From NCBI RefSeq assembly GCF_000244755.1, contig NZ_AHOO02000005.1:124001-188000 (forward strand): a stretch of DNA of 64,000 bases, given 5' to 3'. The position numbers and the translations under genes are program-made. The notes beneath the pieces were generated by a model that was given only the letters and a program-made list of their open reading frames with translations, had not been told where the DNA came from and ran no database searches. Origin of the DNA: Leptospira licerasiae serovar Varillal str. VAR 010. Lineage in GTDB: Bacteria > Spirochaetota > Leptospiria > Leptospirales > Leptospiraceae. This document shows, piece after piece, positions 38,270 to 48,551 of this stretch (its first letter is position 1; the number at the start of each line of letters is the position of its first letter).

Positions 38270-38605
38270 ATGAATCCGAAAGAATTAAAAAACAGATTAG
38301 ATGCTCGAAAATCGGGAAACGATGACTTTTACCTTCTGGATGTTCGTAACCCGAATGAACAAGAGATCTGCACGATAGATGGAACGGATCTTTTGATCCC
38401 GGTTTCTGAATTGCCTGCTCGTATCGGAGAATTGGATTCTTGGAAATCTTCCGGAAAAGAGATCATAGTATATTGCCGTTCCGGAGCAAGATCCGCGAAT
38501 GCCTGCGGATTCTTAAAATCCACAGGTTTTGCAAAAGTATTTAACTTAGAAGGCGGGATACTTTTATATTCCGACGAAGTAGACCCTTCTTTAGCTAAAT
38601 ATTAA
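38270..38605 (+). CDS. Single-domain rhodanese-like protein
   Basis: 111 residues. DFYLLDVRNPNEQ (19-31) and the active-site loop YCRSGARSA with C69 define a rhodanese domain, which carries sulfur as a Cys persulfide. AAGGAG lies 5 bases before the ATG, 23 bases after the ABC-F gene, so the two may be cotranscribed. No transmembrane segment or partner domain. Confidence 0.9.
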   Translation: MNPKELKNRLDARKSGNDDFYLLDVRNPNEQEICTIDGTDLLIPVSELPARIGELDSWKSSGKEIIVYCRSGARSANACGFLKSTGFAKVFNLEGGILLYSDEVDPSLAKY

Positions 38606-38616
38606 AAGTTTATCAT

Positions 38617-39537
38617 CTACTTGGATAAAAACTTAGAGATAGCCGGAAGAACTACTTCCGGCTTTTCTATATGGGGAAGATGCCCTGCATCCTTTACTAA
38701 AATAAATTCTGCGTTCAAAAGTTCCTTCACATACTCCCCTTTTTCCAAAGGAGTGGTATGATCTTGGTCTCCCCAAAAAACCAACACTTGCTTTTTAGTT
38801 AATGCCAACTTTTCGAATTCAGACTTAGGCTCTAAAGAAATAATATTTCTGATCGTAGATAAAATAGCTCTTCCGAAACCTTTAAAACTAAGTTGGGTCT
38901 CATACTTCTCCACCCAATCGCTTGGAACCTTAGAAGGATCTACAAAATCAGCCGAAATCCCTTTCGGCAAAGAAGGAATATAAACAGCAGAGTTTAAATA
39001 TTCTCCAACCAAAGGAACAGTAAGAGGGAAAGTATTCGTTTTTGCGGTGAGCGGATCTACTAAAACAACTTTTTTGATCTGATCAGGATGTTTAGAAACG
39101 TAATGAGCAACAATAGGACCTCCCATAGAAAGTCCCATAATATCGAAAGATCCATTTATATGCAGATAATTTAATAGATCGGAGACCTGAGTAGTAAACA
39201 GGTCCAGATCATAAACTGCATCCGGCCTATCGGAATATCCTCTGCCATAAAGATCGAAACGTAGAACCCTATAACCTGCATCCGTCAGCGATTTTTGAAT
39301 AGGGTCCCAGATAAAATATGGCGTCGAAAATCCGTGAACTAAGACTACAAGATTTCCTTTTTCGGGCCCTGACAATTCGTAATGAGTCCAGCCCAAAGGA
39401 AGTTCCGCAAATTGTCCGGATACTCCGGAACGTATCGATTCGTTTAATTCAATTTTTTCTCTAGAACGTACGAATGGCAAAACGGTAAGTACGATGAGTG
39501 CAAATACCGCCAGGCCTAGGAGGAGTTTCTTTTTCAT
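38617..39537 (-). CDS. Alpha/beta hydrolase with N-terminal membrane anchor
   Basis: 306 residues. An N-terminal hydrophobic segment (about 4-23) anchors or exports it. Oxyanion region VHGFSTPYFIWDP, nucleophile S137 in MGLSMGGPIV, acid in FWGDQDHTTP and His in DAGHLPHIEKPE are all present, so the enzyme should be active as an esterase/lipase-type hydrolase. The substrate is unknown. The ATG overlaps the stop of the TetR gene (ATGA), so the regulator and hydrolase are one unit. Confidence 0.9.
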   Translation of the reverse strand: MKKKLLLGLAVFALIVLTVLPFVRSREKIELNESIRSGVSGQFAELPLGWTHYELSGPEKGNLVVLVHGFSTPYFIWDPIQKSLTDAGYRVLRFDLYGRGYSDRPDAVYDLDLFTTQVSDLLNYLHINGSFDIMGLSMGGPIVAHYVSKHPDQIKKVVLVDPLTAKTNTFPLTVPLVGEYLNSAVYIPSLPKGISADFVDPSKVPSDWVEKYETQLSFKGFGRAILSTIRNIISLEPKSEFEKLALTKKQVLVFWGDQDHTTPLEKGEYVKELLNAEFILVKDAGHLPHIEKPEVVLPAISKFLSK

Positions 39538-40151
39538 TCTACGTCTAAAAGAATTTTACGGAAAAATAAAAAGCCTTCGTCAAGAGGATCGCCGATCCCT
39601 CTTTTTTTCAACATGCCGGTCATATCTAAAACGATGATCCCGTACATCCAGGAATACATTGTTCTCGCTAGAGAAGGATAATCTTCTTCTTTGATCTTGA
39701 ATTCTCCCGATCTAACGCCCGCTCGGATAGTTTCCAAAAATACGCGGTAACTGGTTGGAAGTTTAGGGAATGCTTTTCTGTGCATATGACCATGAACAGT
39801 GTTGAACATTACCTTATGCAGTTCTTGGTTATTCCCTGAAAAATCGTAATAAGCCCTTGCGATTAGGGTTAATTTTTCGTAAGAGTTTTTACCGTTCAGT
39901 CTGGAAGCTCTTAGAGTTTCGGTTAACTGAGCTTCTCCCTGAGAAATGATAATTTTGATGATATCTTGTTGGCTCTTGAAGTGAGAATACGGACTTGCTA
40001 CACTACAATCCAACTTTTCGGCGATCCTTCTCATGGAAAGCCCATCAATTCCCTCTTCGTTCAATATATCCAACGCCGCCTGGACGATGGATTCTTTATT
40101 TAAACTATTTCTAGTGCGTCTTCTAGGACGCGTAGCAGCTACTGCAGTCAT
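39534..40151 (-). CDS. TetR family regulator of the hydrolase operon
   Basis: 205 residues from ATG 40151 (CGAAGG 8 bases upstream); a longer frame to 40286 encodes a non-conserved leader. Helix-turn-helix: SIVQAALDILNEEGIDGLSM, then RRIAEKLDCSVASPYSHFKS. The C-terminal half resembles the TetR_C ligand domains that follow SPYSHF. It is translationally coupled to the hydrolase and divergent from the acetoacetate-decarboxylase-like gene, whose expression it may also control (inference). Confidence 0.88.
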   Translation of the reverse strand: MTAVAATRPRRRTRNSLNKESIVQAALDILNEEGIDGLSMRRIAEKLDCSVASPYSHFKSQQDIIKIIISQGEAQLTETLRASRLNGKNSYEKLTLIARAYYDFSGNNQELHKVMFNTVHGHMHRKAFPKLPTSYRVFLETIRAGVRSGEFKIKEEDYPSLARTMYSWMYGIIVLDMTGMLKKRGIGDPLDEGFLFFRKILLDVE

Positions 40152-40310
40152 ATTTTTTGCCTTCGGGACATTCGAAAGCCGAGAACGGCTCGAATATCGT
40201 CCCCATTGTCCAGTTATCCCAAAAATAGGCAGGATGTTCAAGAGTTTCCTTTTCAAATTTGGGGATTTTCCTAGTATAGGATACAAAAAAGATAGAAACG
40301 GACCCCTAGA

Positions 40311-41063
40311 ATGAAAGCAACCGCCTCTTCCAAGGTTAAACCAAAGACCAAAGCCTCAAAAACTACACAACATTCCCCTAAAAAAGCCACAAATACAAAG
40401 AGTAAAGTCCAATCCCCTAAGAGGCATTTTCCAGCGCCTTGGTCATTAACAGGAGAAGGATTCCTGTTCCCACTGTTCGGTAGGAAGTCCTACAATTTGG
40501 AAATGGCGTTTTTGGATGAAGAAGACCGCAAGTCCTTCAAAGGAGGATTAGGTTCTCTGATGTTAGTGAATTACGAAAGATCCGATGTGGGACCTTATTA
40601 CGAACTTTTATATATTCCGGGAAATTTCGAACATAAAGAGATAAATTATAAAAGGATCACTCGTATTTTTGTATCCAGCCAAACTTCTGTAGAAGAAGGA
40701 ATTCGTAATTGGGCCATCCCGAAAGAAAGAGCTGACTTTGTTTGGAAAAAAGAAGGTTCAGTAACTAAGATAGAAGTTTCGAGAAATGGAAAAACTTTTT
40801 TCAAAATTAAGATCCGTACATTAGGTTTTAATTTTCCTGTAAGCACTTCTATCCTTCCTTATGTTCTTTTGCAAAAAGCAGAAGATGGATCCAAACTAAG
40901 CACTGCGTTTATCGGCACAGGCAAAGGAAAATTTGCGAGAATAGAATCCGTATGGTCGGATGAAACTATCTTTCCAGACTTTATAAAGGGCGGAGGAATG
41001 AGAACAGGAATAGGAGCTTCTCCTTTTCATCTCACATTTCCTGTCGCAGAACACGTTGAATAA
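40311..41063 (+). CDS. Acetoacetate-decarboxylase-superfamily-like protein
   Basis: 250 residues with a basic, Lys/Thr-rich leader (1-40). From PAPWSLTGEGFLFPLFG (about 42) the sequence has the beta-rich look of the acetoacetate decarboxylase fold: YELLYIPGNFEHK, ITRIFVSSQTSVEEGIRNW and KERADFVWKK. A catalytic Lys cannot be assigned with confidence, so enzymatic activity is uncertain. It lies divergent from a TetR gene and 57 bases before the ceramidase. Confidence 0.55.
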   Translation: MKATASSKVKPKTKASKTTQHSPKKATNTKSKVQSPKRHFPAPWSLTGEGFLFPLFGRKSYNLEMAFLDEEDRKSFKGGLGSLMLVNYERSDVGPYYELLYIPGNFEHKEINYKRITRIFVSSQTSVEEGIRNWAIPKERADFVWKKEGSVTKIEVSRNGKTFFKIKIRTLGFNFPVSTSILPYVLLQKAEDGSKLSTAFIGTGKGKFARIESVWSDETIFPDFIKGGGMRTGIGASPFHLTFPVAEHVE

Positions 41064-41120
41064 GCTGAATATTCGAATTTGATAAAATAGTTTTAATAAA
41101 AATCCGCAAGGAGCCCTGCT

Positions 41121-43148
41121 ATGAAAAAATTCCGTATAACGATTGTTATTCCGTTCTTATTTTTGTTCTTTTCGAGTCCTAGATTTTCCGGAACAGCCAA
41201 ACCTCAAATTAAAGATTTTAATTATGAGGCAGGAATGTCCAAAGTAGATATTACGGGACCTCCCACAGGGATCATGTTCTGGGGTTATGCACAAGAGGGA
41301 CAAAAAGGAGAAGGTATACATCTACGACAATTTGCGAGAGCCTTGGTCATCAAAGATCCAAAGAGCGGAAAAGTATTAGCCTATGTGACTGCGGAATTAG
41401 GCGGAGTTCCTCATGAAGTGCAAAGAGATGTAGTCGCCAGATTGAAGAAGGAAGTGGATCCTAATTTTAATTTAGCGAACGTTCTTTTGAACGCTTCTCA
41501 CACACATAGCGCTCCTGCGGGATTTTTCCATTATATTCAAAATTCAATATATACCACTAAGTTTTTTCCTGAATATTATTCGGTAATCGTTAACGGAATC
41601 TTTCAAGCGATCAAAGAGGCTTATTCCAAAAAGGAAATCGCACAGTTATTGATCGGTAGCTCGACCGTAGAAGGCGCTGGGGTAAATCGTTCCTTAGTAG
41701 CGTACCAAGCAAATCCGAAAGAAGAAAGAGATAGGTATAATTCGGATACGGACAAAACAATGATCCAAATCTCGGTAAATACGAGAAGAGGTGTGATCGG
41801 TATCGTGAACTGGTTCGGGGTGCATACAACAAGTATGACTTTCGACAATCACTTAGTATCTACGGATAATAAAGGATATGCGTCTTATCTTTCCGAAACC
41901 GAGGCAGCAAAAAAAGGACAGAAGGACTTTATTGCCATCTTTGCACAAGCAAACGAAGGAGATGTGACTCCCAACCTAAATCTGAATAATACAGGTCCCG
42001 GAAAGGATATGTTTGAGAGCACAAAGATCATAGGAGAAAGACAATATCTTGCGAGTTCTAAGATCTTAAACGATGACAAACTGAGAGTATTACCTTCCGG
42101 TCTCAATTATACTCAGTCTTTTATAGATATGCCGAATTCGATCGTTCGTAAGGAATTTTCAGAAACTGGAAAAGACGAAAGAACTTGTTTGTCCGCTTAC
42201 GGATACGCTTTAGCTGCCGGTTCTACGGAAGAAGGAGGAGGGCATTGGCTTTTCCACGAAGGCATGAAGGATGAGGATAGAAAATTCTATATTGATTGGC
42301 TGGCGGCAAGACTGCTCCAAGCACCGAGTGAAGATCTAAGGGCCTGCCAAAAACCTAAGGCGATCTTATTTCCAATGGGAGAAACTAAACCCGATCCTTC
42401 TCTTTCTCAGATCCTACCGTTGGGCCTTGCCACAATCGGTGATTTTGCTTTGATTGTTTCGCCTAACGAAGTTACTACTATGTCCAGTAGAAGAATGAAA
42501 GAAACGGTCAAAAAAGTATTAGGATCCAAGATCAAAGACATTGCTCTTTCAGGGCTGACCAATGATTTTGCAGGATATATAACTACAAAGGAAGAATATT
42601 CTACCCAACAATACGAAGGCGGTCATACTCTTCATGGTCCGTTTAGCTTGGATCTTTTTAGACAAGAATATGATAGGCTTGCAAACGATCTTTTGCAAAA
42701 CAAGGTAAGCACTCAAGGACCGTTTCCTAAAGATCTGAGTTCTACGGTTATAGGCACTAATGTTCCTAATAGAGATAAGATCTCTTCTTTCGAACCTAAG
42801 ATCAAAACCCCGAATAGGACTATTGCAAAAATCGGAGAATCCGTTTCTTGCGAAGTGAGTTCCATAAATCCGAATATCTCTTATCCAAAACAAAAATCCT
42901 ATTTTGATGTGGAGAAAAAAGAAGGAGACAAGTGGATTACTACTTATACCGATTCAGACTGGGCTACTAAATTCTATTATAAAAAATCCTTTCTACCCTT
43001 ATTCGATGATAATATCCGATTGGTTTGGGAAACAGATAAGAACGATTCTCCTGGAGTTTATAGGCTAAGACATTCTTCCTTCTATATTAACAAAGAAGGG
43101 AAAGAAGTCCCATTCTCCATTGATTGCCCAGAATTCGAATTAAAATAG
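41121..43148 (+). CDS. Secreted neutral/alkaline ceramidase
   Basis: 675 residues. A signal peptide (about 1-20) precedes the ceramidase domain: MSKVDITGPPTG, zinc ligands in NASHTHSAPAGF (H117, H119), VNRSL, WFGVHTTSM, SPNEVTTMS and YITTKEEYSTQQYEGG. The C-terminal immunoglobulin-like domain ends FSIDCPEFELK. The enzyme hydrolyses the amide of ceramide outside the cytoplasm. The active-site segment that reads NAGNLSPN in Pseudomonas or NxGDVSPN in eukaryotes is NEGDVTPN here, so the implicated Ser is Thr (residue 283). AAGGAG lies 8 bases before the ATG. It may act on host sphingolipids. Confidence 0.9.
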   Translation: MKKFRITIVIPFLFLFFSSPRFSGTAKPQIKDFNYEAGMSKVDITGPPTGIMFWGYAQEGQKGEGIHLRQFARALVIKDPKSGKVLAYVTAELGGVPHEVQRDVVARLKKEVDPNFNLANVLLNASHTHSAPAGFFHYIQNSIYTTKFFPEYYSVIVNGIFQAIKEAYSKKEIAQLLIGSSTVEGAGVNRSLVAYQANPKEERDRYNSDTDKTMIQISVNTRRGVIGIVNWFGVHTTSMTFDNHLVSTDNKGYASYLSETEAAKKGQKDFIAIFAQANEGDVTPNLNLNNTGPGKDMFESTKIIGERQYLASSKILNDDKLRVLPSGLNYTQSFIDMPNSIVRKEFSETGKDERTCLSAYGYALAAGSTEEGGGHWLFHEGMKDEDRKFYIDWLAARLLQAPSEDLRACQKPKAILFPMGETKPDPSLSQILPLGLATIGDFALIVSPNEVTTMSSRRMKETVKKVLGSKIKDIALSGLTNDFAGYITTKEEYSTQQYEGGHTLHGPFSLDLFRQEYDRLANDLLQNKVSTQGPFPKDLSSTVIGTNVPNRDKISSFEPKIKTPNRTIAKIGESVSCEVSSINPNISYPKQKSYFDVEKKEGDKWITTYTDSDWATKFYYKKSFLPLFDDNIRLVWETDKNDSPGVYRLRHSSFYINKEGKEVPFSIDCPEFELK

Positions 43149-43242
43149 TATGACTCGAAAACGATGTAAATTGGAATGGTAGTACACCGTATTGATCTGC
43201 AGTTAACGACTGCATAATGTTAATATTTTTAGGACTGGAAAA

Positions 43243-44424
<1,182 letters not shown>

Positions 44425-44425
44425 T

Positions 44426-44464
44426 AAAAAAAGACTATGTCCTGCTCGTTTGCAGGACATAGTC
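44426..44464 (-). terminator. Strong terminator between thiolase and oxidoreductase genes
   Basis: GACTATGTCCTGC pairs perfectly with GCAGGACATAGTC (13 pairs, 6-base loop). The T tract, seven T on the minus strand, shows it mainly serves the oxidoreductase gene at 44492-45502; the hairpin alone may also protect the end of the thiolase mRNA. Confidence 0.85.
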
Positions 44465-44491
44465 CAGTTCTCACTTCCCTAGTTTACGCTT

Positions 44492-45502
44492 TTATAATCT
44501 ATTTTCCAATTCAAAAACTTCTGCTAACAGTTCGTAAGAACGAACCCTATCTTTAAAATCGTAGGTGATCGTAGAAACCACTACTTCATCTATTCCATAT
44601 TCCAGAGTCAGATCTAAAATCCTTTTTTTAACCGTATCAGGAGTTCCGACGATCATTCTACCCCGATTATGTAATAACCTGACCCTTTCCAAATCCGAAT
44701 ATATGTAAGGCTTAACTTCTTCGTAAGAAAGTATACCCTCGCTAATTCCTTTTTCAATATTTAAAAGTTGCCTGTCCATTACTGCCTGTAGTTCTTCCGC
44801 CTTCTCCTTTGTTTCCGCGCATAAAACAAAAATACCCACACTCGCCTGAGGGGAGGAAAGAGCTTCGGAAGGTTGGAATCTTTCTTTATATGCCCGGATA
44901 CTTGCGTATCCTCCTGTCGGATTGATAAATTGTGCAAACGATAAAGCCATTCCAAAATGAGCGGCGATTAAAGCGCTTTCCCCGCTGGAAGTTAAGATCC
45001 AAAGTTCAGGGCAAGTTTCCGCGACAGGGATGGCCTTTACTTTTTCTTGAATGGAATCCGGCTCCGCATTGTCCGTCAAGAAATCTCGTAAGTCCATCAA
45101 TTGTTGGATAAAATCATTCTGAACAAAACTGTTGGAAGGATTCAATATAGCAGCCGTTAGTCGATCTCCACCGGGAGCTCTGCCAAGTCCTAAGTCTATC
45201 CTTCCTGGAAACAAAGTCTCGAGCATCCTAAAATTTTCGGCCACCTTAAGAGAACTATGGTTCGGAAGCATGATCCCACCTGAACCCATGCGGATACCTT
45301 TCGTTTCACCGGCAAGATGTGAGATCAAGACCTCGGGAGAAGACCCAGCCAGTCCCAAAATATTATGATGTTCCGAAACCCAATATCTATGATAGCCAAG
45401 CTTATCTGTAAGTTTCGCAAGTTCAATCGTCTCTTGGACCGCCTGAAATGCGGTCCCACCTTTACGAATTGGAGACTGATCTAAAACGCTTAATCGTATC
45501 AT
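44492..45502 (-). CDS. LLM-class (luciferase-like) flavin-dependent oxidoreductase
   Basis: 336 residues. The start RLSVLDQSPIRKGGTAFQA, followed by YHRYWVSEHHNILGLAGSSP, RMGSGGIMLPNHSSLKVAE and GRIDLGLGRAPGGDR, is typical of the single-domain luciferase-like monooxygenases often annotated as alkanal or limonene monooxygenase-like. They use reduced FMN. The substrate is unknown. It ends before a strong terminator. Confidence 0.9.
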   Translation of the reverse strand: MIRLSVLDQSPIRKGGTAFQAVQETIELAKLTDKLGYHRYWVSEHHNILGLAGSSPEVLISHLAGETKGIRMGSGGIMLPNHSSLKVAENFRMLETLFPGRIDLGLGRAPGGDRLTAAILNPSNSFVQNDFIQQLMDLRDFLTDNAEPDSIQEKVKAIPVAETCPELWILTSSGESALIAAHFGMALSFAQFINPTGGYASIRAYKERFQPSEALSSPQASVGIFVLCAETKEKAEELQAVMDRQLLNIEKGISEGILSYEEVKPYIYSDLERVRLLHNRGRMIVGTPDTVKKRILDLTLEYGIDEVVVSTITYDFKDRVRSYELLAEVFELENRL

Positions 45503-45661
45503 ATTAGAATGCAGATTTGGGTATCCATGTATTGTTTTCCATTACTTAGACGAAGCTAACGTGAGACTAGGCAAAAACGGTTTTATCCGCGACTTGGCCT
45601 TAGGTCGGCCGCTAATTAAATCTTAAGAGTTTTTGTAAGATATTTTACAGCAATTTTCGGG

Positions 45662-45691
45662 TTGTGTGAAATTCAAAAAATCTTTTATACT
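45662..45691 (+). promoter_or_regulatory. Probable promoter of ogt
   Basis: TTGTGT at 45662-45667, an 18-base spacer and TATACT at 45686-45691. The transcript would start near 45698, about 5 bases before the ATG, and no ribosome site is present, so the mRNA may be leaderless. Confidence 0.4.
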
Positions 45692-45702
45692 TAGACAAAG
45701 AA

Positions 45703-46239
45703 ATGATCCTAATAAAAGAAATCCAATCCCCTTTAGGAATACTTATCGCAGGAGCGGTGGAAGAAGGTCTGTGTCTTTTGGAATTCACAGAAAAAGAGAG
45801 ATTAGAACTCCAACTTACTCGGCTCAAAAAAATTTTCGGAGAGGATGTCCAACCGGGAGAAAGTAAGTTTTTCTCTATATTAGAAGAACAGCTTAAGGAA
45901 TATTTCGAAGGTAAAAGAAAGGAATTCGATATCCCACTCATAGTTTTAGGCACCGACTTTCAGAAAAAAGCATGGGAGGCGCTACATTCAGTCGTTTATG
46001 GAAAGACAAATTCTTACGAGTCTCAAGCGATAAGGATCGGGGACAAAAATGCGGTCCGTGCAGTTGCAAAAGCCAATGGAGAAAATCGGATCGCCATATT
46101 GATCCCGTGTCATAGGATTGTCGGCAAAAGTGGTGATCTAACCGGCTATGGTGGAGGTCTCTGGAGAAAAAAATTCCTGCTAGAATTAGAGCAGAAATTT
46201 TCCGATTCTCCTACCTTACCTTTTTTCCAAGGTGAATGA
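45703..46239 (+). CDS. ogt: Methylated-DNA--protein-cysteine methyltransferase
   Basis: 178 residues. The active-site Cys is C136 in ILIPCHRIVG, preceded by AVAKANGENR and followed by GYGGGLWRKKFLLELE. The enzyme repairs O6-alkylguanine by moving the alkyl group to its own Cys, once per molecule. The N-terminal part is the usual ribonuclease-like domain. The last 29 bases overlap the convergent dihydroorotase gene. Confidence 0.92.
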   Translation: MILIKEIQSPLGILIAGAVEEGLCLLEFTEKERLELQLTRLKKIFGEDVQPGESKFFSILEEQLKEYFEGKRKEFDIPLIVLGTDFQKKAWEALHSVVYGKTNSYESQAIRIGDKNAVRAVAKANGENRIAILIPCHRIVGKSGDLTGYGGGLWRKKFLLELEQKFSDSPTLPFFQGE

Positions 46240-47479
46240 CGGAAGCAATGCTTCCCGGAAAAGTAAATCCCTCAAATGGAGACCATCCGCTTTTACTTTT
46301 TATATCTTCTTTTCTGAATGTAGTCGGAGTTTGGAAATCCAGAACGGTAAAACTTCCGCAATAACCTTCTTCTATTTTTCCGAAACCTTTTCCGTATTCC
46401 TTAGGCAAAAACTCCGCAACAAAATCTCCAGGATTCTCCGCGCATATTTCGGAAATTTTTTCCAAAGAAACACCTGCTGTCTTATGCAACCAAGTCACGA
46501 ATAAAGAATAAGTATCCAGCTGGGAAATACCGGATGTACCCTTTAGTTTTTCTTCTATAGAATGAGGGGCATGATCGGTGGCTAAGAAGTCAATCCAACC
46601 TTCTTTGACTCCTTGGAGCAGAGCTGCTTTGTCCTCTGGTCCTCTTAGAGGTGGATTCATCTGGAACCAGTGACGGTTTTCGTCGGTGAGCATGGTTTTG
46701 TCAAAATAGAGATGAGTAGGAGTTACTTCGCATTTCACTTTAACTCCTCTCTTGCGGGCTTCTACTATCTTCTTCAAACCTTCTTCCGTTGAATAATGGC
46801 ATAACTTCCCTACCAGGTCGTATTTTTCGATCAGATAAAGCGCAAAATCGGTCGCCAAAGTTTCCGCAATAGCGGGTCTTCTGTCTTCATGATATGTTTC
46901 GTTTTGGTTCTTCTCTAAAATTTCAGGATCTTCACAATGAAAACTAACGTTACAACCTTTATAATGTCGGATTGTCTCCTCCAACTGCTCATTGGAATAA
47001 AAGAATAATTCGCCGACAGAAGGACCCATGAATGCTTTATATGGAACATGCGCCTTTAGAGGTTTGGTATGAGGACCTATCCCCGCATATAAGGTGATCC
47101 GAACAGGAGAATGATCTGCAAGTTCTCTTTTTTTTGAATATGTAATATCGTCGGTCGGAGGGATCGGATTATTAGGCATGTCCGCAATATGGATCACACC
47201 TCCGTTGATCGCAGCATTTCCTGCGGATAAAAAATCCTCTTTGTATTTATGTTTTCCGGATTCGTCTTCTCTAGCGTGCACATGAATATCGCCGAACCCC
47301 GAAAAGATCACAAACTTGTCAGGATCGAATGCAAGCTCCTCCGCATTAGAAGATTGTAATACTTTACCCTTCTGGACGGAAAGTATTAGGCCCGTTTTCG
47401 GGTCCAGCTCCACGGTTCCTATAAAAGATCCTTTTGAGTTTTGGAATTTTCCTGAAATTTTCCGGATTTGAGGCGCCAT
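46211..47479 (-). CDS. pyrC: Dihydroorotase (class I amidohydrolase)
   Basis: 422 residues. The zinc site is GDIHVHAREDES (HxH), then FHCEDPE, CHYSTEEGL and LATDHAPHS with the catalytic Asp; IADMPNNPIPPTD and EVTPTHLYFD are typical of dihydroorotase. It cyclises carbamoyl-aspartate to dihydroorotate in pyrimidine synthesis. The gene is the last host gene before the prophage; its promoter must lie within the 103 bases shared with the end of the phage late operon. The symbol could equally be given as pyrC-like. Confidence 0.88.
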   Translation of the reverse strand: MAPQIRKISGKFQNSKGSFIGTVELDPKTGLILSVQKGKVLQSSNAEELAFDPDKFVIFSGFGDIHVHAREDESGKHKYKEDFLSAGNAAINGGVIHIADMPNNPIPPTDDITYSKKRELADHSPVRITLYAGIGPHTKPLKAHVPYKAFMGPSVGELFFYSNEQLEETIRHYKGCNVSFHCEDPEILEKNQNETYHEDRRPAIAETLATDFALYLIEKYDLVGKLCHYSTEEGLKKIVEARKRGVKVKCEVTPTHLYFDKTMLTDENRHWFQMNPPLRGPEDKAALLQGVKEGWIDFLATDHAPHSIEEKLKGTSGISQLDTYSLFVTWLHKTAGVSLEKISEICAENPGDFVAEFLPKEYGKGFGKIEEGYCGSFTVLDFQTPTTFRKEDIKSKSGWSPFEGFTFPGSIASVIHLGKKVR

Positions 47480-47582
47480 TAGCCCAGTTTATCTCAGGCG
47501 CCTTTTTTTTCTATCGCATTTGTCCGCGAGCGTTACTATAAGTGCGAATGAGCACTAAAACTGTAACTGAGCAAGTATAACC
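47480..47582. other. Host-prophage junction with nested inverted repeats
   Basis: The 103 bases between the start of the dihydroorotase gene and the stop of the last phage gene. GTTAC (47532) pairs with GTAAC (47563), and inside them AGTGC (47541) with GCACT (47552). The junction should hold the end of the late transcript, the host promoter and possibly the attachment site. No attachment core can be proved without the other prophage end. Confidence 0.4.
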
Positions 47583-48542
47583 TCACCCAGTAGTAGCGAT
47601 CCAAGTCCCGTTCACGCGAGCGGCAACCCCGTACAGAACGCCACCAATCGGGTTAATTCCACCGAGGCCGTGGCCGTGGATACTATAACCCTGACCAAAG
47701 CTAATACCGTACGCAATCCGGTAAACAACGATCGTGCCATCCACATTCGGAATGCCATCAGTCTGATCAAAATTCTTACCTTCACCATAGTAACTGATCT
47801 TGTACACTTGCGCGAAACCAGAATGAGTATGATTGATTGGAGCGAATACGCTTCCTAAATTATTGATCTGAGATTGAAGCCCTGTGTCTCCGTTTTGACG
47901 AGCAGTTTCTTCTGTGCTCATCCAAGAAGCGAGAGCATTCAAGGCACTCACGACGCTGGATCTGAGAGAACCAGTAAAACGTTCTACAAGCTCCGCTAAA
48001 GAACCGATCTTAATGTCGGAGACGAGTTTAGAATTTGTGATGGAATTGTTTCGAATGATTTCTTCACTAATTCTACGCCAAGAACGGAGATCTTCGAGAA
48101 TAGTCACTGTCCCAACCAAAGATCGGATTTTAAAGAGAGGAACATCACCCTCTTCTAAAGATTCTTTAAAGAGAACATCGAAGGAGTTTTTGCGATAAGT
48201 ATTCGCATAACCAGTAGAGTCCAGATAAGTAGAATTTTCCGTCACAAATTTATGGCGCAATACTACAAACGAATCGGCATTCGGGCGAGAAACGATAAGA
48301 TCAGTAGAAGCGGGAAAAACGATCCGCTTACCTTCAGGATCGTAAGCGATAGTGACAGAGATATTGACAGTATTTGGATTCTCACCAGGAGTAACTTCAC
48401 CACCGGAAATGATTTCACCGCTGAATAGATCCGAATTCCTGTTTAAAATTTCGGATTCTAAATCATCTTGTTCCCTTTGAAAGTCGCCTTGGAATACGGG
48501 CTTTCCATTCGAAGGGAAATTTAAACCACCAAGTTTACTCAT
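47583..48542 (-). CDS. Phage tail fibre / receptor-binding-type protein
   Basis: 319 residues, last gene of the late operon. The N-terminal part resembles baseplate-attached fibre proteins (FPSNGKPVFQGDFQREQDDL). A helical region (ALASWMSTEETARQNGDTGL) and the motif VFAPINHTHSGFAQVYKI precede a Gly/His-rich C-terminus (YSIHGHGLGGINPIGGVLYG). HTHSG motifs occur in trimeric fibre proteins. By position it corresponds to P2 gpH. Confidence 0.7.
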   Translation of the reverse strand: MSKLGGLNFPSNGKPVFQGDFQREQDDLESEILNRNSDLFSGEIISGGEVTPGENPNTVNISVTIAYDPEGKRIVFPASTDLIVSRPNADSFVVLRHKFVTENSTYLDSTGYANTYRKNSFDVLFKESLEEGDVPLFKIRSLVGTVTILEDLRSWRRISEEIIRNNSITNSKLVSDIKIGSLAELVERFTGSLRSSVVSALNALASWMSTEETARQNGDTGLQSQINNLGSVFAPINHTHSGFAQVYKISYYGEGKNFDQTDGIPNVDGTIVVYRIAYGISFGQGYSIHGHGLGGINPIGGVLYGVAARVNGTWIATTG

Positions 48543-48551
48543 AAAAAACTC

